NCBI GenBank assembly: GCA_021794205.1
Contig: JAJYRH010000012.1
Location: forward strand, 10,705-67,625
DNA: 56,921 nt
Reading direction: 5' to 3'
Source of the DNA: a bacterium
GTDB taxonomy: Bacteria; Vulcanimicrobiota; Vulcanimicrobiia; Vulcanimicrobiales; Vulcanimicrobiaceae
Below, piece by piece: positions 1-7,683 of the stretch (position 1 is its first letter; each line of letters begins with the position of its first letter). Made by a program: the position numbers and the translations under genes. The notes under the pieces are model-generated. The model saw nothing but the letters and a program-made list of their open reading frames with translations, did no database searches and had not been told where the DNA came from.

Positions 1-36
1 GCCGAGTAGCTTCCGAAGGAAGCGTATCGAGGCGCC
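1..36 (+). repeat. Truncated copy of the extragenic repeat unit
   Basis: The window opens inside a copy of the repeat that forms the array at 246-558; only its first five bases are missing. It contains the same GCTTCC-gaa-GGAAGC hairpin followed by the cgtatcgaggcgcc end. The stretch 37-245 between this copy and the array carries no credible gene; it holds one more degenerate fragment around 226-240. Open frames here are by-products of the repeats. Confidence 0.8.
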
Positions 37-245
37 GCCCCGCCGCTCCGCCGAACAGCTCCGTCGCACCGCTCCTCACTAGACGCTCGCGGCTCGGACA
101 AGCAATGTCAGGGTCCTCGCCGCTCGCTTAAGCGTTCGTCGGGGCGCCGGAGCTTTCGGCGGGGCGGCATTCGTCGCGAATCGTTGCGCGCGGGCGAATG
201 CTTTTTGTAGATGCCATATCGTTGTCACGCCGACTAGGCCCCAAT

Positions 246-558
246 GTCACGCCGAGTAGCTTCCGAAGGAAGCGTATCGAGGCGCCCGCGCTTGTCACGC
301 CGAGTAGCTTCCGAAGGAAGCGTATCGAGGCGCCGCACGCCAAGCCGTTGTCACGCCGAGTAGCTTCCGAAGGAAGCGTATCGAGGCGCCGCACGCCGAG
401 CCGTTGTCATGCCGAGTAGCTTCCGAAGGAAGCGTATCGAGGCGCCGCACGCCGAGCCGTTGTCATGCCGAGTAGCTTCCGAAGGAAGCGTATCGAGGCG
501 CCGCACGCCGAGCCGTTGTCATGCCGAGTAGCTTCCGAAGGAAGCGTATCGAGGCGCC
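246..558 (+). repeat. Tandem array of six 41-bp repeat units
   Basis: Six near-identical 41-bp units begin at 246, 294, 350, 406, 462 and 518. The last five are spaced exactly 56 bp apart because the 15-bp linkers are nearly identical as well. Each unit has a perfect GCTTCC-gaa-GGAAGC hairpin flanked by gccgagtag and cgtatcgaggcgcc. The organisation resembles REP/MITE-like extragenic elements amplified in tandem. It is not CRISPR, because the linkers do not vary. Confidence 0.9.
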
Positions 559-580
559 GCACGTTGTTGGGGAAGGCGTT

Positions 581-619
581 CCTCGATACGCCCCCTGCGG
601 GGGCTACTCGGAATGACAA
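581..619 (-). repeat. Inverted copy of the repeat with a different hairpin core
   Basis: A single copy of the same element in opposite orientation to the 246-558 array. It reads cctcgatacg at one end and ctactcggaatgac at the other, but the hairpin core is CCCCCtgcGGGGG instead of GCTTCC/GGAAGC. Conserved ends with a variable palindromic core indicate a family of mobile or recombining extragenic elements. Confidence 0.75.
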
Positions 620-732
620 GGGAAATCGGCTACTCGGAATGACAAGGGAAATCGGCTACTCGGAATGACAAGCGAAATCGGCTACTCGGAATGACAAGCG
701 AAATCGGCTACTCGGAATGACAAGCGAGATCG
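603..732 (-). repeat. Five tandem 26-bp repeats derived from the element end
   Basis: Units begin at 603, 629, 655, 681 and 707, an exact 26-bp period. Each contains gctactcggaatgaca plus a short linker ending in atcg. This is the distal end of the inverted element at 581-619, so the array looks like repeated duplication of one element terminus. It ends three bases before the stop codon of the TonB receptor gene and might influence that transcript's 3' end. Confidence 0.85.
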
Positions 733-735
733 GCG

Positions 736-3036
736 TTAGAGCGTCTCCGAGAGTTTGAACATCACGGTTCTCCCGTTTGCTATTTGCGTGGTATTGAAGC
801 CGTTCGCCATCTTGATGATGTACTGGTGGTTGAGGAGGTTGTCGATCTCCAGCGTCGCCGTAAGGTGTTTCCCGTTTCCGGTGGGCAGCTCTTGGCCGAT
901 GCCGAAATCGAAGGTGAGGTGGGTTGGGAGCAGTCCGTTCCCGTTCTGAAATTGAACCGGGAAACCTGTTCCGTAGACCGTCTGTAATGTCGCGAAATTG
1001 CGAAGCTTGCGGCCGAACCGGTGCGTGAACGCTCCGTTTGCCGAAACGGTTTGCGAGTGGTCCTCGAGTTGAAGGGGATAGGTCGGTTGGTTCGGCGGGA
1101 AAAGAAACGTCGATCCGGAGATGCCGCCAGCGAGCGATTGCGAGATCGTACTCGATAGAAACCACGAATTGACGTTGCGAAGATCGTGTCCGGCGAGGTG
1201 GATATCGATACCTTGCGCCTGCCCGACGGTGTTGTTGAAGACGGCGAAGAGCGGAGTGTTGAGTAGCTGCGTGGTGTCGAGGACGTTGGCGACGTCGCGA
1301 AACCAGAAGTCGATCGAACCGGTCAAGCGCGGATTGAAGATGTGCCGGAATCCCGCTTCGTAGTAGCTATCGAATTCGGGTTTGAGATTGTACGAAGGCG
1401 TCGTGGTGCAGCCCTGGAGAACCACGCAGTCCGCTCGCGTATCTTCGAGTTGCGGGGCTGCATAGAAGCGGCCGTAATAGGCGTGTAGGACGTTTTTCCC
1501 GTCGACGGCATAGTTGACGCCGACGCGCGGACTGATCTGCGAACCTGAAACGTATCCGTGCGAGGTATCCCAGCGCACGCCGTAATCGAACGAAAGCGGC
1601 TTACTCGGCTGCCAGGAATCTTCGATATAGAGCCCGGTCTCCGAACCCGCTTGCCCCTGTGAAGTGCTCGCATTGGGAAGCCCGAGCTGGGCGAAGGTTT
1701 GGCTTCCTTGAAAACTCGCGCGCTGGATATCCAGCCCGTATTTGATCGCGTGATGCCGCGAGGTCACCAGGTTCGCCACGCGGAGGCCGACGTACGAAAC
1801 GAAGCGATCCTGGTTCAAACCGATGTTGCTAATCCTTCCGGGGCCATTAGGGTTGGGTTGGGTGCCGAGGACGTCGTTGCTGAGATCGCCCGCGTAGACG
1901 ACGCGCGAGGAGCGAAACCACGGAACGATCTGTAAATAACCATTTCCCTTCTTCGTATACCGTGAGAACGCCGCATTGACGAAACGATCGTACTCGCGCT
2001 GGACGTCGTCGGTTCCGGGAACGCTGACGATCGGATCGTTGGGGTTGTTGGGATTGGTATTGATGGGAATTTGAAATTGTGCGAGTTGGTTGGAGAAGGT
2101 AAAAGCGAGCGACGTACGCTCGTTGGGGTGTTCGACCATGCGAAAGAATTGATCGGCGAGCGAACTCTGATCGTGGATCGGCGTATAGGTCGGCGTGTCG
2201 ATTCCTCGGTCGGTGCGTTGGCTATTGCTGCTGAAAAAGACGTCGGTCTTTCCGAAACGCGCGGTCTCATCGAGTGAAGCCATTCCCATCCCTTGGTTGC
2301 CGATACCGCCGCTGATACGGGTATGAAGGCCGGGTGGAAGATCGAGCAGACGCTTCGTGACGATGTTGACGACCGCGCCGATGCGGCTGCCGCCGTATTC
2401 GGCCGGCATCGCTCCGGTGAGTACTTCGACGGACGAAACGTTCTTCGGATCGATTAACTCGGAAAAATTCGACGACGTTCCTTGGGGAAGTGGGACGCCG
2501 TCGATTTCGTACGTGAGCCCGTGAAACCCATGGGCGACCGGTTCGTTATACGAAAAGGCGACGATGCCGGGAACCGTTTGCACGATGCTGTTCAAACTAT
2601 TATTCGTCGGCAACGTCTTAATTTGCGCGCGATCGATCGTCGTCGATGCGACGGGCGTTCCGGATGCGCTCTGGTTGGCGACGACTTTCGTGACGATGAT
2701 GGTTGCGAGCCGGTGGAGCGCGATCCGAAGCCGGAGGACCTCTCCGCTGTGCAGGTCGATCTCGCGCGATTGCATCGCCAGGCCGACGCGCATCGCCATC
2801 AGGCGATAGTGCCCGAATGGGACGCGAAAGATCGTAAACGAACCATCGGTACCGGTGAGGCGCATGTACCGGCGTCCCTCGCCCATCAGCATAACGTGGG
2901 CGTCGGCGATTGGTTTGCCGTGTGCGGTTACCGTTCCGCGGATTTCGCCGGTGGTCGACGCCCTCGCCGCGATCGGCAGGGCACTACAAAAAAGAACGAT
3001 CGCGAGGCACGTGCCCCAACGTTGGAAAAACGACAT
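736..3036 (-). CDS. TonB-dependent outer-membrane receptor with N-terminal carboxypeptidase-regulatory-like domain
   Basis: A 766-residue protein with a Sec signal peptide (about residues 1-26, cleaved near ARA-ST). A CarboxypepD_reg-like beta-sandwich follows (about 30-110, GEIRGTVTAHGKPIADAHV). Then comes a plug domain (about 125-230, with PTNNSLNSIVQTVPGI, YEIDGVPLP and IGAVVNIVTKR), and the rest alternates in the manner of a 22-strand barrel. This is the usual architecture of large-substrate TonB receptors of the Oar/SusC-like group; the substrate cannot be inferred. The ATG follows a purine-rich gacgggag stretch. A small membrane protein gene lies 68 bp upstream on the same strand, so the two may be cotranscribed. 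The C-terminus ends in Leu rather than the usual Phe. Confidence 0.9.
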   Translation of the reverse strand: MSFFQRWGTCLAIVLFCSALPIAARASTTGEIRGTVTAHGKPIADAHVMLMGEGRRYMRLTGTDGSFTIFRVPFGHYRLMAMRVGLAMQSREIDLHSGEVLRLRIALHRLATIIVTKVVANQSASGTPVASTTIDRAQIKTLPTNNSLNSIVQTVPGIVAFSYNEPVAHGFHGLTYEIDGVPLPQGTSSNFSELIDPKNVSSVEVLTGAMPAEYGGSRIGAVVNIVTKRLLDLPPGLHTRISGGIGNQGMGMASLDETARFGKTDVFFSSNSQRTDRGIDTPTYTPIHDQSSLADQFFRMVEHPNERTSLAFTFSNQLAQFQIPINTNPNNPNDPIVSVPGTDDVQREYDRFVNAAFSRYTKKGNGYLQIVPWFRSSRVVYAGDLSNDVLGTQPNPNGPGRISNIGLNQDRFVSYVGLRVANLVTSRHHAIKYGLDIQRASFQGSQTFAQLGLPNASTSQGQAGSETGLYIEDSWQPSKPLSFDYGVRWDTSHGYVSGSQISPRVGVNYAVDGKNVLHAYYGRFYAAPQLEDTRADCVVLQGCTTTPSYNLKPEFDSYYEAGFRHIFNPRLTGSIDFWFRDVANVLDTTQLLNTPLFAVFNNTVGQAQGIDIHLAGHDLRNVNSWFLSSTISQSLAGGISGSTFLFPPNQPTYPLQLEDHSQTVSANGAFTHRFGRKLRNFATLQTVYGTGFPVQFQNGNGLLPTHLTFDFGIGQELPTGNGKHLTATLEIDNLLNHQYIIKMANGFNTTQIANGRTVMFKLSETL

Positions 3037-3104
3037 GAAAAACTCCCGTCAAAAAAAAGAAATGAACGAAATGGCGGTCTCCTCGGGCGCGGTCGCGCGC
3101 GAGG

Positions 3105-3710
3105 TTATGCCGTGACGGGAGGTGGCCGGGAGAAGAGGTGGCGCCGAAGCGCGACCGAGCGGGCGCGTTGCCGTTGCGGCACGGGCCGGCGTGGAGAGGG
3201 CGTGGGCGATCCCTCTGTGTCGAGCGATGCAACGAGCAGCAATCGTGCGGCGCGCAGAGCGTGCACGGCGAGGCGCGATCCACCGACGAGCAGCGCGCAG
3301 ACGGCGACGATGGCGAGCGCGATCGCGAGTATCGGCATTCCGTGCGCGCGCTCGCAGGATTCAATTGCGGCAAACCAGCCGCCCGCGGAAAGAATCGTCG
3401 CCCGCAAGGAAGGGAGCGCCGTGCGCAGCGTCGCCGCTAGCGCTCCGCCGTCGGCATAGAGGCGCCCTCCGCAGAGTGATTTTGCGGCGACGACGAGCGC
3501 CGCGAAGGCACTCGCCCCGAAAAGGATATCGATGAGTTGGCCGTGCAGGCTGCCGCCGATTTGGTGCCCGTTTCCGAAAACGAGCGCGTGCGCGCCGACC
3601 GCGCCCAGCAGCCCAAACGCAAGCAGCGCAAGCAAACGGACGCTTGCATGGGTCGTTGCAAAGGCGTGAATGGGGGGGCGGTTTCTCACGTTCTTCTCAC
3701 TCTGCCACAA
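3105..3710 (-). CDS. Hypothetical multi-pass membrane protein
   Basis: A 201-residue protein with about four hydrophobic segments (approximately 25-48, 62-80, 100-116 and 124-145) and a basic, Pro/Arg-rich cytoplasmic tail. I do not recognise the family. It precedes the TonB receptor on the same strand, so a role in the same envelope process is possible but unproven. The start is uncertain because the first eight or more residues before the hydrophobic region look poorly constrained. The gene is divergent from the surface-protein gene at 3824. Confidence 0.5.
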   Translation of the reverse strand: MWQSEKNVRNRPPIHAFATTHASVRLLALLAFGLLGAVGAHALVFGNGHQIGGSLHGQLIDILFGASAFAALVVAAKSLCGGRLYADGGALAATLRTALPSLRATILSAGGWFAAIESCERAHGMPILAIALAIVAVCALLVGGSRLAVHALRAARLLLVASLDTEGSPTPSPRRPVPQRQRARSVALRRHLFSRPPPVTA

Positions 3711-3823
3711 CGGGGGAGCTCCGTCAAAGGTTCCCGTCGCTGTTCTGTATTGCTCAGACAGCGCGCTCTCGTGCCCGGTACACTACAGCTCTTATGGAAA
3801 CATGCCCCCCCCTACCCCTTTCG

Positions 3824-5098
3824 ATGAAGGCCTCGCGGCTCCATCGTATCGCTTTTGCCTCGCTCTCCGCGTTGCTTCTCTGCGCTCTCGGTACCGTGGC
3901 GCATGCGGCGACGAATTCCGCGGGCTTCGGAGCTCCCCCCTCGGGTGCATATCCGATCCTCTATAACGACCATACGGTCTACGCGCGCCCCGATATTCTC
4001 AAGCGGAACCGCGTCCTCGCGGCTATCGTGAAGGACGGCCACATCTACGTCCCGCTTCGCAGTATGTTCGAGCAAATGGGGGCGACCGTCTCGGTCTCGA
4101 GCGACGGCAAGACCTTTACCGCAGTAAAACCCGGCGTCAGCATCTCCGTCACGCTCGGCGTGCACCAAGTGGTGATTAATGGCGAAACGCGCCCGCTCGA
4201 CGTGCCGCCGGTGCTCTACCACGGCGTCTTACTCGTGCCGGTGCGCGTGCTCTCCGAGGCGATGGGCGCCTATGTGAAATGGGTTCCGGGGCGGCAGATC
4301 GTCGTCGTGCGCTACATTACGCCGACGCCGATGCCGAGTGCGGAGCCGACTGCGGTTCCCACCGAAGAACCGACCGCCGCACCGACGCCGACCGCGTCGC
4401 CGACGCCGGTTCCCGCGCCGACGGGCTACAACGGTTTCGTCCAAGTCGCAGCGTGGATGCCGCAGAATCACAACGAGTTTGTGGCCGGTGGCTATTGCCC
4501 ATCATCCTACCTCGCCGCCGGCGTTTACAAGTTCAAACATTCGCCGATCGCCGTTAAGGTGAATTACGGCCAAGAGTTCTATTTAACCAGCAGCCAAATC
4601 GCCGATGCGTACGGCAACCACTACACGCAGTTCGCAACCATCGACGGTGGCACCGCAATCACGCCGGTCTTTCTCGCCCAGCAGCGGACGCTCGACGTTC
4701 GTTTAGAGTATCAGGTGGCGAAGCCGCTCGTATACGTCGGTCTCGGGTATTTGAGCACCGGCAACAACTACGGGTATCCGCGCCTCACCGGTATCGGCGC
4801 GGGCGTTGAAAAACTTCCCAATCTCACGCCGGGGCTGAGCCTCTACGGATCCGCGTTCTATTATCCCAATGCGAGCGGAAACTACACGGTGACGAGTTCG
4901 ACGAGTTCGAATTTCGGGCGGAGTTACCACCAGCAATATCAGATAACGAAACTCGATATCGGCGTCGCTCTCGTGCTCCGCCACTTCCCAGTCTATCTTT
5001 ACGGTGGGTTCAGTGCCGATCAGTACGCCGCCAAAGAAAACGCTCCGATCGGTCAGACGCACAATGGCCCGTATATCGGGCTCGGCGTGAAGTTTTAA
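3824..5098 (+). CDS. Exported protein with copper amine oxidase N-terminal-like domain and C-terminal beta-rich domain
   Basis: About 424 residues. A signal peptide (MKASRLHRIAF to AHA, about 1-28) is followed by a copper-amine-oxidase-N-like module (about 45-165; DGHIYVPLRSMFEQMGA and GVLLVPVRVLSEAMGA are the two hallmark repeats). Next is a Pro/Thr linker of PTP and PTA repeats (about 166-200). The C-terminal domain of about 220 residues is rich in aromatic alternation and ends in GLGVKF, consistent with an outer-membrane barrel. These N-terminal modules are usually cell-wall or surface binding units and do not imply oxidase activity. An alternative ATG at 3794 lies 9 nt after a TACACT box and could be a leaderless start adding ten residues. 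The ice-binding lipoprotein gene follows 21 bp downstream. Confidence 0.75.
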   Translation: MKASRLHRIAFASLSALLLCALGTVAHAATNSAGFGAPPSGAYPILYNDHTVYARPDILKRNRVLAAIVKDGHIYVPLRSMFEQMGATVSVSSDGKTFTAVKPGVSISVTLGVHQVVINGETRPLDVPPVLYHGVLLVPVRVLSEAMGAYVKWVPGRQIVVVRYITPTPMPSAEPTAVPTEEPTAAPTPTASPTPVPAPTGYNGFVQVAAWMPQNHNEFVAGGYCPSSYLAAGVYKFKHSPIAVKVNYGQEFYLTSSQIADAYGNHYTQFATIDGGTAITPVFLAQQRTLDVRLEYQVAKPLVYVGLGYLSTGNNYGYPRLTGIGAGVEKLPNLTPGLSLYGSAFYYPNASGNYTVTSSTSSNFGRSYHQQYQITKLDIGVALVLRHFPVYLYGGFSADQYAAKENAPIGQTHNGPYIGLGVKF

Positions 5099-5119
5099 GC
5101 CTTCAGGAGTCGTATAAAT

Positions 5120-6121
5120 ATGTTGAATCTCACTCGTTTCTTCCACGTCCGGCTGCTCGCCGCGGCGATCTCCCTCACCCTGCTCGCCGCATGCGGCGGT
5201 AGCGGGTGCCCGAGTTGTAACGCTCCGGCGTACAATCCGCCACCAGTTGCGACGCCGACGCCGATTCCGGGCGCGACGCCGACGCCGATTCCGGGCGCGA
5301 CGCCAACGCCGGTGCCGGGAGCGACTCCGACGCCGATCCCGACCGCAACCCCCGCAGCGCTCTCATGTACCCAAGGCGGCGTCAACTCGATAACGCTCGG
5401 GCCGGCACTCGCACCCTTTGCACTGCTTGCGGGTTCAACGATTTCCAACGTCGGCCTCACGAACGTGGGGTACGCTGCGGGCGCCGTCACCGGCGGCGTG
5501 AACGACGATCTCATCGGCGTCTCGCCGGGAACGGCCGTGACGGGCTTCTACCCGCCGGGTACCGATTCCGACGGAACCAATGCAATTTACGCAGCGGGCT
5601 ATAACACCAACGCCGCCGTGCCGCTCAATGCGGAAAATGCATTGACGACGGCATATAACACCGCCGCTGGAACGGCCTCCACGGCGACCGTCGCGGGGGA
5701 TCTTTCGCAGGCGAGTTCGCCTGGCTACCCGACGGGCACGCTCCCTCCGGGAGTCTACAAGTCGGCTTCCTCGCTCTCCATCGCGGCGGGAAACCTCACG
5801 CTCGATGGAGGCGGACACAATAATAGCGTCTTCATCTTCCAGATGGCGTCGACGCTGACGACGACCCTCAATGGCGGAACCAGCGGAAACGTTCTATTAC
5901 AAAATGGTGCCAGCCCCTGTAACATCTACTGGCAGGTTGGCAGCTCGGCAACGTTGGGCGGGCAGACCTTCTACGGGAACGTTCTCGCCTACTCATCGAT
6001 CACGATCAATGCGTCGACCTTCACTGGCCGAGCACTCGCTGGTGGCACCACCCTGGGCGATGGCGCCGTTTCAATTCCCATCGCCGGGGGTTCGCTCATC
6101 ACCAACCCCGGCGGCAATTAG
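5120..6121 (+). CDS. Ice-binding-like (DUF3494) lipoprotein
   Basis: 333 residues. The signal peptide ends in a lipobox LLAAC with Cys25 as the lipidation site. A spacer of repeated ATPTPIPG units (about 45-78) precedes a DUF3494 domain (about 88-330). Family hallmarks are visible: LGPALAPFALLAGSTISN, DLIGVSPGTAVTGFYPPG, ALTTAYNTAAGTAST, and the right-handed beta-helix segments VFIFQMASTLTT and NIYWQVGSSATLG. Members bind ice crystals or act as general extracellular adhesins. The lipobox and spacer suggest it is displayed on the cell surface. AGGAG sits 12 bp upstream of the ATG. Activity against ice is an inference from the family. Confidence 0.88.
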   Translation: MLNLTRFFHVRLLAAAISLTLLAACGGSGCPSCNAPAYNPPPVATPTPIPGATPTPIPGATPTPVPGATPTPIPTATPAALSCTQGGVNSITLGPALAPFALLAGSTISNVGLTNVGYAAGAVTGGVNDDLIGVSPGTAVTGFYPPGTDSDGTNAIYAAGYNTNAAVPLNAENALTTAYNTAAGTASTATVAGDLSQASSPGYPTGTLPPGVYKSASSLSIAAGNLTLDGGGHNNSVFIFQMASTLTTTLNGGTSGNVLLQNGASPCNIYWQVGSSATLGGQTFYGNVLAYSSITINASTFTGRALAGGTTLGDGAVSIPIAGGSLITNPGGN

Positions 6122-6291
6122 GGCGCCGGAGCCACGACGCCTCGCCCTTCCGCCTCACAGGCGACGGCCCGCAGCGAGCGCAAGCGGGTCGTCGCCACGC
6201 CTCTCACCCCCTTGCCGAGTATCCCAGCCAACGGTCGCGCAACACGCGAGCGAGTGCTATATTTGGGAAGCACCAGTAGATTGAAGGTCCG

Positions 6292-6975
6292 ATGAAAAAA
6301 ATACCTACGACGCCGCCCGAAAAAGACGGCGAAGCGGAGCCCCCGTTCTCATCCGAAGAATTCTTCGCCGTCATGGGTGCGGGAAGAACGATCGAGTCCT
6401 ACACGAAAGGTGCGGAGATTTTCGCGCAAGGCGACCCCGCCGACTCGGTCTATTACGTGCAGGATGGGAAGGTCAAACTCTCGGTGCTCTCACCGGCCGG
6501 CAAAGAGGCGGTTATTGCCGTTTTTAAGGCCGGCGATTTCTTCGGCGAAGGATGCTTGGCCGCGCAACAACGGCGTATGGCGAGCGCGACGGCCTTGGCC
6601 GATTGTTCGCTGGTCAAAGTCTCGAAGACGACGATGACGCGAACGCTGCACGAAGAGCCGGAGTTTTCCGCCCGCTTTATCGAACATTTGTTGACGCGGA
6701 ACATTCGCGTCGAGGAAGATCTCATCGATCAGCTCTTCAACTCGAGCGAAAAGCGCTTGGCGCGCATCTTGCTATTGCTGGCGAATTTCGGCAAGCCCGG
6801 ACAGCCGCAAGAAATCATCGCCAATATCAGCCAGGAAGTCCTCGCCGAAATGATCGGAACGACGCGATCGCGCGTGAGCTTCTTTTTGAATAAATTTCGC
6901 AAATTAGGATTTATCGAATACAACGGGAAGATGCACGTCCATAGCTCGTTGTTGAATGTGATCCTGCACGACTAG
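6292..6975 (+). CDS. Crp/Fnr-family transcription regulator
   Basis: 227 residues: an N-terminal cyclic-nucleotide-binding-fold domain (about 20-140) and a C-terminal Crp-type winged helix (about 150-225; SQEVLAEMIGTTRSRVSFFLNKFRKLG). The phosphate-binding cassette reads FFGEGCLAAQQRRMASATA. Gly-Glu and an Arg are kept, but the residue corresponding to CRP Ser83 is Met, so cAMP binding is possible but not assured. No FNR-type Cys cluster is present. It lies about 700 bp upstream of an adenylyl cyclase gene on the same strand, which makes a cAMP link attractive. The ATG is preceded by gaagg at suitable spacing. Confidence 0.88.
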   Translation: MKKIPTTPPEKDGEAEPPFSSEEFFAVMGAGRTIESYTKGAEIFAQGDPADSVYYVQDGKVKLSVLSPAGKEAVIAVFKAGDFFGEGCLAAQQRRMASATALADCSLVKVSKTTMTRTLHEEPEFSARFIEHLLTRNIRVEEDLIDQLFNSSEKRLARILLLLANFGKPGQPQEIIANISQEVLAEMIGTTRSRVSFFLNKFRKLGFIEYNGKMHVHSSLLNVILHD

Positions 6976-7005
6976 CCGCGCTCGAGCGTTCGTTCCGGAG
7001 CTCTC

Positions 7006-7042
7006 AGCGACGCCGTCCCGATAGCGGTTTCGCGGCGTCGCT
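7006..7042 (+). terminator. Inverted repeat after the Crp/Fnr gene, possible terminator hairpin
   Basis: AGCGACGCCG at 7006-7015 is perfectly complementary to CGGCGTCGCT at 7033-7042, with a 17-nt loop, starting 31 bp after the stop codon. No U-tract follows, so it may be a Rho-dependent or stabilising hairpin rather than a classical intrinsic terminator. Confidence 0.35.
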
Positions 7043-7120
7043 TCACCGGGGCGCAAGCAAAATAATATCGTAGCAAGCGCCTGCCGTGTTCACGGATGCA
7101 ATGATACAAAGTACCCAATT

Positions 7121-7137
7121 GTACGTGATGAACGTAC
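7121..7137. promoter_or_regulatory. 17-bp palindrome GTACGT-N5-ACGTAC, candidate operator
   Basis: A perfect 6-bp inverted repeat around a 5-bp centre (gatga), about 165 bp upstream of the response-regulator start. Its symmetry suits a dimeric regulator. It is not a standard CRP or FNR consensus, and no second copy was seen in the window. Confidence 0.3.
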
Positions 7138-7252
7138 CGGTTGCGAAGGCATTTTTTTCGACGGAATAGGAATGCCAGCTCCAGCACAGCATATGGAAAT
7201 TTTGGGGCGTTCAATAAGTCGGTTGCTCGTGCCGCTTTGCACGCATTATCGA

Positions 7253-7281
7253 TTGTAATCACGATCGCTGAATTGGAGTAT
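7253..7281 (+). promoter_or_regulatory. Candidate sigma70-type promoter for the signalling operon
   Basis: TTGTAA (7253-7258) and GAGTAT (7276-7281) are separated by 17 bp. The predicted start site near 7288 gives a short leader containing GGAG (7290-7293), 8 nt before the GTG of the response regulator. The -10 match is moderate. Confidence 0.4.
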
Positions 7282-7301
7282 GCATCGATGGAGTATCGCA
7301 A

Positions 7302-7679
7302 GTGAAAGTGCTGATTATCGAAGATAACGAAATGAACAGAGATATGCTTTCGCGGCGCTTACTTCGTAAGGGTTACGATGTCGTGATTGCCGTCGACGGA
7401 GAAGAAGGAGTCGCTATGGCGGGCTCTGAGGCCCCGGATATTATTCTGATGGATATGGATTTGCCGAAGGTCGACGGGTGGGAGGCAACGCGTCGAATAA
7501 AAGCGAGCGACGTTCTGAAAGGAATCCCGGTCATCGCCTTGACCGCGCACGCCATGACCGGGGATCTCGATCGGGCCATCGGAGCCGGTTGCGACGACTA
7601 CGATACGAAGCCCATCGAACTGCCGCGTTTGCTCGAGAAAATCGAAAAATTGCTGGGCACCACGAAGCGGTCGTTGTAA
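7302..7679 (+). CDS. Single-domain response regulator (CheY/DivK-like receiver)
   Basis: 125 residues forming one REC domain. The acidic pocket is E7/D8, the phospho-acceptor is Asp51 in IILMDMDLPKVDGW, the switch Thr is in VIALTAHAM, and the conserved Lys is in DTKPIEL. No output domain is present, so it acts by protein contact or as a phosphorelay intermediate, as DivK-like proteins do. The GTG start is set by GGAG 8 nt upstream. The cyclase gene begins 4 bp after its stop, so the receiver, cyclase and hybrid kinase are very probably one transcript and one pathway. Confidence 0.92.
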   Translation: MKVLIIEDNEMNRDMLSRRLLRKGYDVVIAVDGEEGVAMAGSEAPDIILMDMDLPKVDGWEATRRIKASDVLKGIPVIALTAHAMTGDLDRAIGAGCDDYDTKPIELPRLLEKIEKLLGTTKRSL

Positions 7680-7683
7680 ATTC

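Larger units (their letters stand above)
6976..7301. other. Intergenic region upstream of the response-regulator gene
   Basis: A 326-bp gap without a convincing gene; the minus-strand frame across it has no recognisable features and no ribosome binding site. The gap is richer in A/T in its right half. It contains a 10-bp inverted repeat just after the Crp/Fnr stop, a 17-bp palindrome at 7121-7137 and a promoter-like pair near 7253-7281. Confidence 0.6.

Noticed and set aside
246..558. CRISPR-like array of evenly spaced repeats
   Set aside because: The 15-bp linkers are almost identical between units, whereas CRISPR spacers differ and are about 30 bp. No cas gene is present.
6972..7301. 109-residue minus-strand frame in the Crp/receiver gap
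   Set aside because: No ribosome binding site, no recognisable domain, and it coincides with promoter and palindromic elements.
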